Assembly: GCA_023413135.1 (NCBI GenBank)
Contig: JAEZQK010000056.1
Span: 1 to 64,000, forward strand
DNA length: 64,000 nucleotides
Source: Bacillota bacterium
GTDB taxonomy: Bacteria; Bacillota; Clostridia; Christensenellales; Aristaeellaceae
Reading direction: 5' to 3'
Below the pieces are notes generated by a model. It searched no databases. It was not told where the DNA came from and saw nothing but the letters and a program-made list of their open reading frames with translations. The stretch's first letter is position 1. Every line of letters starts with the position of its first letter. The translations under genes were made by a program, and so were the position numbers. Below are positions 23,078 to 30,611 of the stretch, piece by piece.

Positions 23078-25051
23078 TTATTTACCGAGAACCTTTTTGG
23101 CCGCTTCCACAGCGTTTGAGGCTGTGAAGCCGTAAGTTTCAAACAGCTTGCCGGCGGGGGCGGAGGCACCGTAATGGTCGATGCACAGTGCTTTCCCATC
23201 CAGCCCTACATATTTGTACCAGGGCATGGAGGTACCGGCTTCCATGGCCACCCGCGCACGGACACTAAAGGGCAATACGCTTTCCTTGTATTGGGCGCTT
23301 TGCTGGTCATATAGCTCCATGCAGGGCATCGACACGACCCTTGCGTCAATGTTCTCCTCCCACAAAAGCTTCTGTGCCGCCATCATGGGGGCTACTTCGC
23401 TGCCGCTGGCCATGAGGATGACGTCCGGCGTTTGCTTTTTGCCGCCGGAAAGGATGTATCCGCCCTTGAAGGCGTCGGGGCCGCTGCCAGCCTGCCGGGG
23501 CAGATCCTGCCTGGTCAGAACCAGGCAAGTGGGCAAGCCGCTTACAAGTGCGGTAATCCAGCCCGCGGCCGTTTCAGGGCCGTCCGCCGGGCGGAACACA
23601 TTAAGGTCGGGAATGGCGCGAAGCCCGGCCAAATGCTCAATGGGCTGGTGGGTAGGGCCATCCTCGCCCACGCCGATGGAGTCGTGGGTCAGCACATAGG
23701 TGACGGGGGCCTTCATAATGGCCGACAGGCGCATGGCATTCTTCATGTAATCACTGAACACAAAGAATGTGGCGCAGTAAACCCGCAAACCTCCGTGAAT
23801 GGCCAACCCGTTGGAGATGGCAGCCATGGCATGTTCCCGTACGCCGAAGTGAAGGTTGCGCCCGGTCCTGTTTTCCGCGCTGTAATCGCCGCCGTTTTTA
23901 ATCAGCGTCTTGGTGGAAGGTGCCAGGTCGGCGGATCCGCCTACCAGGTTGGGAATCCGCTCAGCCAGGCGATTGATCATTTCAAAGGAAGTGTTGCGGG
24001 TAGCCATTTTTTCGGGGAACTGCCACAGGTCATCGCCGTCCAGCGCGCCTTCCGGGAGCTTTTGGGAGAACCAGACATCCCACTCCACCGCCAATTCCGG
24101 ATAGGCCTTCTTATATTCCGCAAACAGCTTGGTCCAGGCCGCTTCGGCCGCTTCGCCTTTTTTCACGATTTCGCCAAGGTGGCCGTATACTTCAGGCAGC
24201 ACGTAGAAGGAATCCTCCGGCATGCCGAGGGTGACCTTGGCGGCCTGCACGTTCTCCACCCCCAGAGGCTCGCCATGGGCGCTGGCCTTTCCGGCCCTGC
24301 TGGAGCCAAAGCCGATAGTGGTGGGCACCACGATCAGGGAGGGGCGGTCATCCGCCTTGGCGGCTAAAATGGCGGCGGCGATTTGCTTGACATCGTTGCC
24401 ATCCGTCACATGCTGCACATGCCAGCCATAGGCTGCATAGCGCGCTCCGACGTCTTCCTTCATGGCGATGTCGGTGCTGCCCTCGATGGAAATCTCATTG
24501 TCGTCATACAGGAGGATCAGCTTGCCTAATTTCAGCGTTCCCGCCAGGGAAGCGGCCTCGCCAGAGATGCCTTCCATCATGTCGCCGTCGCCGCAGAAGC
24601 AGTATGTGTAGTGATCCACCACATTGAAGTTTGCCCGGTTGAACTTGGCGGCCAGCATGGTCTCCGCCATAGCAAATCCCACCGCGTTGGCGATGCCCTG
24701 GCCCAGGGGGCCGGTGGTGGTTTCCACGCCCACGGTGTGGCCAAACTCGGGATGACCGGGGGTTTTGCTGCCCCATTGACGGAAGGATTTCAGCTCATCC
24801 ATGGTAAGGCCATAGCCGAACAGGTGAAGCAGTGTGTATATAAGTGCGCTGGCATGGCCCCCGGAAAGGACAAAGCGGTCACGGTCCTTCCAGGCGGGAT
24901 TAGCGGGATTGTGGCGCATGGCCTCGGCCCATACGGCATATGCCATGGGCGCCATGCCCATGGGCGCGCCGGGATGGCCGCTGTTGGCCTTTTGCACTGT
25001 GTCGGCGGCCAGCACTCGGATGGTATTGATTGTCTTTTCCGTGATGTTCAT
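23078..25051 (-). CDS. tkt: Transketolase
   Basis: Thiamine-diphosphate enzyme of the pentose phosphate pathway that moves two-carbon units between sugar phosphates. The 657-residue protein is full length. Visible motifs are ANSGHPGAPMGMA near the N-terminus, the ThDP site GDGDMMEGISGEA, LYDDNEISIEGST, and in the second half FGVREHAMAAISNGLA and THDSIGVGEDGPTHQPIEHLA. GGAGG precedes ATG 25051. It is the last gene of a DUF2461-phosphohexomutase-tkt operon and would feed on pentose phosphates such as those from arabinose. Confidence 0.96.
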   Translation of the reverse strand: MNITEKTINTIRVLAADTVQKANSGHPGAPMGMAPMAYAVWAEAMRHNPANPAWKDRDRFVLSGGHASALIYTLLHLFGYGLTMDELKSFRQWGSKTPGHPEFGHTVGVETTTGPLGQGIANAVGFAMAETMLAAKFNRANFNVVDHYTYCFCGDGDMMEGISGEAASLAGTLKLGKLILLYDDNEISIEGSTDIAMKEDVGARYAAYGWHVQHVTDGNDVKQIAAAILAAKADDRPSLIVVPTTIGFGSSRAGKASAHGEPLGVENVQAAKVTLGMPEDSFYVLPEVYGHLGEIVKKGEAAEAAWTKLFAEYKKAYPELAVEWDVWFSQKLPEGALDGDDLWQFPEKMATRNTSFEMINRLAERIPNLVGGSADLAPSTKTLIKNGGDYSAENRTGRNLHFGVREHAMAAISNGLAIHGGLRVYCATFFVFSDYMKNAMRLSAIMKAPVTYVLTHDSIGVGEDGPTHQPIEHLAGLRAIPDLNVFRPADGPETAAGWITALVSGLPTCLVLTRQDLPRQAGSGPDAFKGGYILSGGKKQTPDVILMASGSEVAPMMAAQKLLWEENIDARVVSMPCMELYDQQSAQYKESVLPFSVRARVAMEAGTSMPWYKYVGLDGKALCIDHYGASAPAGKLFETYGFTASNAVEAAKKVLGK

Positions 25052-25074
25052 TTCCGCAAAACCTCCAGTATTTT

Positions 25075-26595
25075 TTATGATGAAAGAGTTTCCAGTCTTT
25101 CCTGTATAGGCTGCACCTCGATGCCCGGTGCATCTTTCAAGGCCTTTAGCAGCGATTCCAGCATGTACCGTGTGCCGCCAGGCACATCGCTTTCCACATT
25201 GAGCGGAAGAACGGGATCATGTACCGACAGCCGCAAAAGGAACCAGCCGTTTTGGAATCCCTCTCCCAGATCAAAATTGATGCGGACACCTTCCCTGCTG
25301 TCGGGGGCGATATGCCAATCCTCCATAGAGGATGCATAATCGAGAATCTGCTGGATGGCCGCTTTGCCCGCCATGCGGAAGTCGGGGGCTGTGATCTTCA
25401 GCCGGATTTCAGCACTTTCCACCGGTTCCCGCAGCCCCTCAAGAAGGCTGCCCAATGTTTTGTCCGCTTGCTTGCGCTTCATGGCCTCCACGATCAAAAG
25501 AGTTACCAGGTACATGCCGTCATCCAGAAAGTGGTTTTCCCTAAACGCCGCGTGGCCGCTGGTTTCAATGGCCAGGGGGCAGTCGATGCCGGTATGATTT
25601 AAGCGGATGGCCTCATCGATCACGTTGCGGTAGCCCCGCTTGTATCGGTAATGCACGCCGCCCCATTCCGTGATGAACTGGTTAAGTCCCGAGGAGGTGA
25701 CAGAGTCGGTAACAATGGTCAGCCCCTGCTTCTCGCTGAGCAATATGGCGGAAATCAGGGCAATCAGGCGGTTGCGGTTGATTTCCCTTCCCGCATTATC
25801 CACGATGGCGGCTCTGTCACAGTCGGCATCAAAGATAACGCCCACATCCGCCTTCGCCCGTTTGACGGCGGCGGAGATGGAAGCCATGGCCTCTTCGTTT
25901 TCCGGGTTAGGCATATGCCCCGGGAACATGCCGTCAGGCTCAAGGAACTGGCTGCCGTCTACCCAGGCTCCCAGGTTTTGAAGCATATCGGCGAAAAAGC
26001 CGCCCGCACCGTTGCCTGCATCCACCACCGCATGCAGGCCAGTCAGAGGCCTTGCTGAATCCACTCCCAGGCCCCTTTTTATCCGGTCCGCCAGCAGTTT
26101 TTGATAGGCGGGCAAAAAGGGCGTTTGCGACATACTGCCGCCGCCCGGCAAGCTTTCCAAGGAAAGGGTGGAACCATCCTGCAAAAGCCGGGTGATTTCT
26201 TCCCCCGAAAGTCCGCCCTTCTCCTCTAAGAACTTCAAGCCGTTCAGCCGGTAGGGATGGTGGCTGGCGGTGACCATGATTGCACCGTCTACCTTGAATC
26301 CCTCGGTAAGAATGCTCATGTACATGGCGGGGGTGGTGCACAGACCGAAATCCAACACTTTTGCACCTGCCTGCGCCATGCCCTTTGCGGCAGATAAAAG
26401 AAGCTCCGGCCCGGAGATGCGTGAATCCCGGCCAATGGAAACGGTGAGGGATTCTGCTGCTTTGCCCGTATGAGCACAGAGCATGCGCACAAAGGCAGCA
26501 CCCAGCGCACGGGCCACATTTGAAGTCAATACAGCATCTTCACCAACGGCAACGCCGCGTATATCGCTGCCGCTTTTGAGGGCCATCCAGTCCAT
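25075..26595 (-). CDS. Phosphomannomutase/phosphoglucomutase
   Basis: Alpha-D-phosphohexomutase that moves phosphate between C6 and C1 of hexoses. The 506-residue protein has the phosphoserine loop VTASHHPYRLNGLKF (near residue 110, Ser phosphorylated), the metal loop FDADCDRAAIVD, and the sugar-specificity region ETSGHAAFRENHFLDDG. A His replaces the usual Asn after the catalytic Ser-His pair. The C-terminal phosphate-binding domain has SREGVRINFD. AAGGAGG precedes ATG 26595. It could supply sugar-1-phosphates to the nucleotidyltransferases in this window. Glucose or mannose preference cannot be decided. Confidence 0.9.
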   Translation of the reverse strand: MDWMALKSGSDIRGVAVGEDAVLTSNVARALGAAFVRMLCAHTGKAAESLTVSIGRDSRISGPELLLSAAKGMAQAGAKVLDFGLCTTPAMYMSILTEGFKVDGAIMVTASHHPYRLNGLKFLEEKGGLSGEEITRLLQDGSTLSLESLPGGGSMSQTPFLPAYQKLLADRIKRGLGVDSARPLTGLHAVVDAGNGAGGFFADMLQNLGAWVDGSQFLEPDGMFPGHMPNPENEEAMASISAAVKRAKADVGVIFDADCDRAAIVDNAGREINRNRLIALISAILLSEKQGLTIVTDSVTSSGLNQFITEWGGVHYRYKRGYRNVIDEAIRLNHTGIDCPLAIETSGHAAFRENHFLDDGMYLVTLLIVEAMKRKQADKTLGSLLEGLREPVESAEIRLKITAPDFRMAGKAAIQQILDYASSMEDWHIAPDSREGVRINFDLGEGFQNGWFLLRLSVHDPVLPLNVESDVPGGTRYMLESLLKALKDAPGIEVQPIQERLETLSS

Positions 26596-26616
26596 ACAAA
26601 CCTCCTTGCTTGGGGG

Positions 26617-27315
26617 TCACATCTGATCGGGAATATTGGAAATTTCCTCCATCATGCCGCGCAGCGCCTTGTACAGCGGCGTCAAAGCCATATAATCCCT
26701 CGCCACGCGGTTTACGATATCGGGGGAATAGATCCAGTTGAGTTGTGTTTCCGATTGATGAATGTACAATTCCTTGGCGGTATACCAGGGATGCAGCACG
26801 GGTGGAACCTTAACCGGTACAGCCATGCGCTTGAAGGATTCGCCACCCATTTGCAGCTTGTGCTCCGCAAGATTGCAGCTATCCAGCAATTCGGCGAAAG
26901 CTTTCGGATTTGCGGCCATGCGGCGGCGCATCAGGTCGAAAACGGGCCGGTTTTCGCCCCAAAAGCCCAGGCCCCAGCCGGTGGACTCCGGCGAAACCTC
27001 AAACCAGAACATCAGGCTTCCGTCCCTTGGCTCAGCCGCTTTCCTGAACAGCAGCCACAAATGATCCCGGAAGGGGGACTTGTCCTTCGTGAAGCGCACG
27101 TCGCGCCGGATGCGGGCCAGGCATTTGGCGGGACGTACTTCCATGGCGCTGTCGATCTCACGCATGTGGGGAGCCATTTCTTCGATAAAAGCGTAAAAAG
27201 GTGCTTGCACATTTTGGAGGTATTCCTCCTTGTGCTCCTCAAAAAAAGTTACATGATTGTTAAAGCGCAAGCTCAGGAAAAACTGGATGGTAGCCTCCGG
27301 AAAACCTGCAAACAT
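26617..27315 (-). CDS. DUF2461 family protein
   Basis: A 232-residue protein of the DUF2461 (TIGR02453) family, whose function is not established. It carries the recognisable blocks LRFNNHVTFFEEHKEEY near the N-terminus, RIRRDVRFTKDKSPFRDHLWLLFR, and the LMFWFEVSPESTGWGLGFWG segment. It is soluble and not exported. GGAGG lies before ATG 27315. It begins the operon that continues with the phosphohexomutase (21 bp apart) and tkt, but this gives no clear hint of its role. Confidence 0.85.
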   Translation of the reverse strand: MFAGFPEATIQFFLSLRFNNHVTFFEEHKEEYLQNVQAPFYAFIEEMAPHMREIDSAMEVRPAKCLARIRRDVRFTKDKSPFRDHLWLLFRKAAEPRDGSLMFWFEVSPESTGWGLGFWGENRPVFDLMRRRMAANPKAFAELLDSCNLAEHKLQMGGESFKRMAVPVKVPPVLHPWYTAKELYIHQSETQLNWIYSPDIVNRVARDYMALTPLYKALRGMMEEISNIPDQM

Positions 27316-27457
27316 GCGACACCTCCACTCCTGCCCGTATGATTATACCCGGAATTTACATTGGAAGCAACTGCATGTCCGAAAAAAGCGGGTATGTTCA
27401 TGAAAAGAGAGGGAAGCGCTCTTTTTGAAAAACTCCCTTCCCGCATCTGAACATCGA

Positions 27458-27485
27458 AAAAGGCCGCTTTTGACGGCGGCCTTTT
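27458..27485 (-). terminator. Rho-independent terminator of the CARD-like protein gene
   Basis: AAAAGGCCGC and GCGGCCTTTT (27458-27467 with 27476-27485) form a 10-bp stem; on the minus strand it ends in a T run just after the gene. Confidence 0.8.
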
Positions 27486-27499
27486 ATTTTAAAATATTA

Positions 27500-29512
27500 C
27501 TACATATCCAGGTTTTTTTCAGTTTGGCCGGTTCGTGAAGTGCGGCGGTGGCGGGCTGTATGACTGGAGGTGGACGCTGCCTGCTCATCCTCCGGTTTGG
27601 AGCTTATGGTGCGTGCCAGGCGGTAATGGCCTGTGCCCCCGGACAGGATGGCCGCCTCCTCTTCCGTCAACTCGCGGTATGCTTCTTCAGCCTTGGGCAG
27701 ATCATCCTCGTTCTCATCGGGAGAGGACGAGTCATTTTCTGTGGCATGTTCGCCGCGGACGTACTTCATGTGAGGCAATTCATCATCCTGCAGCGTGAGG
27801 AGCGGGTCGGCCTCCAGCCCTCCCTGATCCTCATCGTCCCCCCTATAGAGAACAGAAGGCTCCTCCGCTTCATCCTCTTCGCCAGGCGTGGTATAATCCC
27901 TGCGCGTTCCACGTTCCAAGTGATCCAGCGCCGCTTCGGATTGCCTTCTTTGGGCAATGCGCTTGGAGAAGGCGACCAGCATCAAAAGCAGGCTGCCGCC
28001 CAGGAGCACAAGAAACAGCCCGAACAGAACGAATGAAACGTTCTTGGCGGTGGTAAAGGCAGGGGAAAGCCCGGCGCTTGTGGGGATCGGCTCCGTTATC
28101 AATGGAGAAGGGGTACGCTGAGGCACGGTGGTGGGTTCCGGCGTAGGCACAGAAAATGTGATGGTGAGGGGGTTGCTATCAAATGTCGCGTCGTTCCCCA
28201 ACAAATCCTTGCAGGTGGCGGTGAACTGGAACTTCCCGGCCTGGGAAATGCTGGTGTCTCTTGTGATTCTTTTCGTCTCGCCCGCCTTGATGGTGGTGAA
28301 TTTATACAATTCGGTGTTGCCATGGCGCAAAATTACATCTTTCGCCTCGAACTCGCTGGCATTCGTCACGGCGATTTCAAACCGTACCTGCGCCGGCTGA
28401 CTGTATACCTCCAGCTTGTCCGCCGTGGCGTTCACGGTAAGAACCAGCTTTTTGTTTGGATCCACAGCATTGACAGTCACCTTGTCTGTGGTGACGCTGA
28501 TTTCGGAACCGGTATTGTCGGTGGCGAGAATGGTGAACAAATACTCGCCGCTGGCCATCATAGTGACTTCTTTTTCCAGCGTTTTGCTGGCACCTGCAGC
28601 AAGCTCCTGATTGGCGAAAACTTCGCCAAGAACGGGATCGGTCACCTTCAGGTTGTTGTAGCTGATGTTGCCCCCGTTTTCGAGCGTTAGCGTCAGCTTC
28701 ACCGTTTCACCGACGTTTACACCGGCGGCGCTGGTATTAAGTTTTGCCGATAGGTTTGCTTCACCCAGCGTGATGGTGGCGTTTTCTTGTGTATATTTCA
28801 GCGTCTGATTGGAGCCGGAGGCCTTGTAGGTGATGGTGGCGCCGCTGGTGAGGTTTTTGCTGCCCATGGTAACTTCAAACTGGACCTGCTTGCTTTCATT
28901 GGCGTCCAGCTTGTCAATGGTCACCGCTTTGGAAGAGATGTTTTTATTTTCAGTTACCTTGATATTGGTGAGTGTTACATTGCCCGTGTTACTCAAATCA
29001 TAGGTGACGGTGACTTTTTGATCCTTACGGGCCATGGTGGGGGAAATAGTACGGGCTACGCTCAAACCAGGCGCCGCACCATTGAACGTAATATTCTTGC
29101 TGAAGTTTTTGCTTTTATAGTTGACTTCATTCTCTTTCGTGGGATCGGGAACGGGATATTTGACTGTGAAGGTGATGCGCCCGGCCTCCAACTGCCTTTG
29201 CGTTACGCGCCAGTTGCCCGTCCAGGTCTCGACCCCACCCAACCCCAAATTGGCGGCGCCGCCGTCGCCAAAACCAGTGACGGCCTTTCCGTCCGGATAT
29301 TGCAGATAGACGGGGCCCGGCATTCTGTCGTCGCCAACATTGCTGACGCGGATGGAAACGGTGACATCGTCAGGACCTGTGAATTCGTTTTTTGAAAGCT
29401 CCATGCTGACGGCAATGGGATTATAAGTATCTTCTGCGAAAGCACCCATGATGCCCAGCAGCAGGGCGCACAGCAGAAATAGCAAAAAACCCTTTTGCTT
29501 CATGTACATCAT
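27500..29512 (-). CDS. Large membrane-anchored surface protein with CARD-like (COG1361) repeats
   Basis: A 670-residue protein: signal peptide (GFLLFLLCALLLGIMGAFA), then about 440 residues of four or five Ig-like repeats with the pattern of CARDB/S-layer-type adhesion modules (VTVSIRVSNVGD, VTVTYDLSNTGNVTLTNIKV, VKLTLTLENGGNISYNNLKV, VRFEIAVTNASEFEAKDVIL). A Pro/Thr linker and one transmembrane helix (about residues 485-510) follow. The last 160 residues are an acidic, probably cytoplasmic tail. Its role is unknown; it could be an adhesion or envelope scaffold. The Shine-Dalgarno site is separated from the ATG by a perfect hairpin. It follows yunB, and a sporulation-type promoter motif lies upstream. 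Confidence 0.75.
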   Translation of the reverse strand: MMYMKQKGFLLFLLCALLLGIMGAFAEDTYNPIAVSMELSKNEFTGPDDVTVSIRVSNVGDDRMPGPVYLQYPDGKAVTGFGDGGAANLGLGGVETWTGNWRVTQRQLEAGRITFTVKYPVPDPTKENEVNYKSKNFSKNITFNGAAPGLSVARTISPTMARKDQKVTVTYDLSNTGNVTLTNIKVTENKNISSKAVTIDKLDANESKQVQFEVTMGSKNLTSGATITYKASGSNQTLKYTQENATITLGEANLSAKLNTSAAGVNVGETVKLTLTLENGGNISYNNLKVTDPVLGEVFANQELAAGASKTLEKEVTMMASGEYLFTILATDNTGSEISVTTDKVTVNAVDPNKKLVLTVNATADKLEVYSQPAQVRFEIAVTNASEFEAKDVILRHGNTELYKFTTIKAGETKRITRDTSISQAGKFQFTATCKDLLGNDATFDSNPLTITFSVPTPEPTTVPQRTPSPLITEPIPTSAGLSPAFTTAKNVSFVLFGLFLVLLGGSLLLMLVAFSKRIAQRRQSEAALDHLERGTRRDYTTPGEEDEAEEPSVLYRGDDEDQGGLEADPLLTLQDDELPHMKYVRGEHATENDSSSPDENEDDLPKAEEAYRELTEEEAAILSGGTGHYRLARTISSKPEDEQAASTSSHTARHRRTSRTGQTEKNLDM

Positions 29513-29513
29513 C

Positions 29514-29533
29514 GGGTGTTTGAGAAAACACCC
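29514..29533 (-). promoter_or_regulatory. Hairpin between Shine-Dalgarno site and start codon
   Basis: A perfect 8-bp stem (GGGTGTTT/AAACACCC, 4-base loop) occupies the whole space between GGGAGGAA (29534-29541) and the ATG pair at 29512-29507. Folded, it would bring the ribosome site to normal distance from the start; unfolded, the spacing is about 21 bases. Confidence 0.6.
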
Positions 29534-29586
29534 TTCCTCCCTTCACACACACCAAAGATATATCGCGCACTGGTGGTGAAACACAA

Positions 29587-29616
29587 ATAGTATGCCACAA
29601 ACATGCGGGGATATAC
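29587..29616 (-). promoter_or_regulatory. Sporulation-type promoter motif (sigma-G or sigma-E like)
   Basis: On the minus strand GTATA (29616-29612), 17 bases, then CATACTAT (29594-29587). This fits sigma-G (GHATR, CATACTA) and also the sigma-E pattern (ATA, CATANNNT). No good sigma-A promoter was seen for the downstream gene. Confidence 0.35.
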
Positions 29617-29686
29617 AACACAGCCATCATAACCTATATACTATCGTTGATATTGTAGAGCATCCCCGACTGCGTGTCAAGCAAAG

Positions 29687-29704
29687 CAGCCCGTCTCCGG
29701 GCTG
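29687..29704 (-). terminator. Possible terminator after yunB
   Basis: CAGCCCG and CGGGCTG form a 7-bp stem with a 4-base loop; the following minus-strand sequence CTTTGCTTG is only moderately T-rich. Confidence 0.4.
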
Positions 29705-29786
29705 AAAATGGGGCTGTTTTCCTGAAAACCATGTAAAAACCCGCAAACTTCTACAAAAATTGGCATGGCATCGTTGCGGCATACGG

Positions 29787-30455
29787 TTATGGCACCAGGT
29801 TTAGAAGGTCTGCTTTGTCATTGACATCCACAAAGGAATCGGGAACCTCGCCAACGATAATGCTTTCGGCAATAGAAACGCTGCTGACAAGGTCTACCTG
29901 CCTGGCCCCGGTGGGGACCACCAGCCGCACGGTGGTTTTTGCCGAAAGAAGGATCTTGTGCCGCGTCTGGTTGATACCGGCGGATTCAAATTCTGTCACA
30001 AACTGGGTGGATACGGCGCCTACCGGCAGGATCCTCACGGGGATGCCGGGGCCGCTGCCTGCCAGGAAATTGATACCGAACGCGGCGCCCAGAGGAATAT
30101 GTACGACCTGGTTTTTTGCATCCTGCAGCTTTTCCTGCGCCTGCAGCGCCGTGCGGGTGGCTATGTCGTTCATGCGTATGGTATTGGCTTGAAGCATCGT
30201 CACCTGCCCCTGATCGCTCATATGTACCTTAATCAAATCTTCATAGGTGATGCCTGAACGCATCACATCCGCTACGGCGGAGTTGATGACCTTGACCGCC
30301 AGGGAGTAGGCGTCGGCATAAGCCATATCCAAGATCACCTGGGACAAATTGTTTTCCAGCACCAGGAAGGCGGCGGTCAAAAGCAGAACAACAATAACCG
30401 TCCAGCGTAAAAGCTTTCGTGAAAGAAGCTTTTTTCCGGATGGGGATGCAACCAT
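29787..30455 (-). CDS. yunB: Sporulation protein YunB
   Basis: A 222-residue sporulation protein, in Bacillus made in the mother cell under sigma-E and needed for efficient sporulation. It has a basic N-terminus, one membrane helix (about residues 16-36, LRWTVIVVLLLTAAFLVLE), and the YunB pattern SQVILDMAYADAYSLAVKVINSAV, DIATRTALQAQEKL, VHIPLGAAFGINFLAGSGPGI and FESAGINQTRHKILL. I start at ATG 30455, eight bases from GGGAGGA; an ATG two codons earlier abuts that site. It is divergent from the PBP gene. Confidence 0.9.
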   Translation of the reverse strand: MVASPSGKKLLSRKLLRWTVIVVLLLTAAFLVLENNLSQVILDMAYADAYSLAVKVINSAVADVMRSGITYEDLIKVHMSDQGQVTMLQANTIRMNDIATRTALQAQEKLQDAKNQVVHIPLGAAFGINFLAGSGPGIPVRILPVGAVSTQFVTEFESAGINQTRHKILLSAKTTVRLVVPTGARQVDLVSSVSIAESIIVGEVPDSFVDVNDKADLLNLVP

Positions 30456-30521
30456 TTTCATTCCTCCCTCGTTTTATGGATATGCGGGAGTGAAGGCTGA
30501 TACCCACCCGGGGGTAAAACT

Positions 30522-30550
30522 TTGAATTGGGTATCCGGCTGTGGTATAAT
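30522..30550 (+). promoter_or_regulatory. Sigma-A promoter of the PBP gene
   Basis: TTGAAT (30522-30527), 17 bp, TATAAT (30545-30550). Transcription would begin near 30557, which supports a start codon at 30612. Confidence 0.7.
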
Positions 30551-30611
30551 CAACAGGAGTGCGTTTCCGCATAACGTGATTCTTGGCGTGATGCCGTTTG
30601 GAGGCTTTGCT

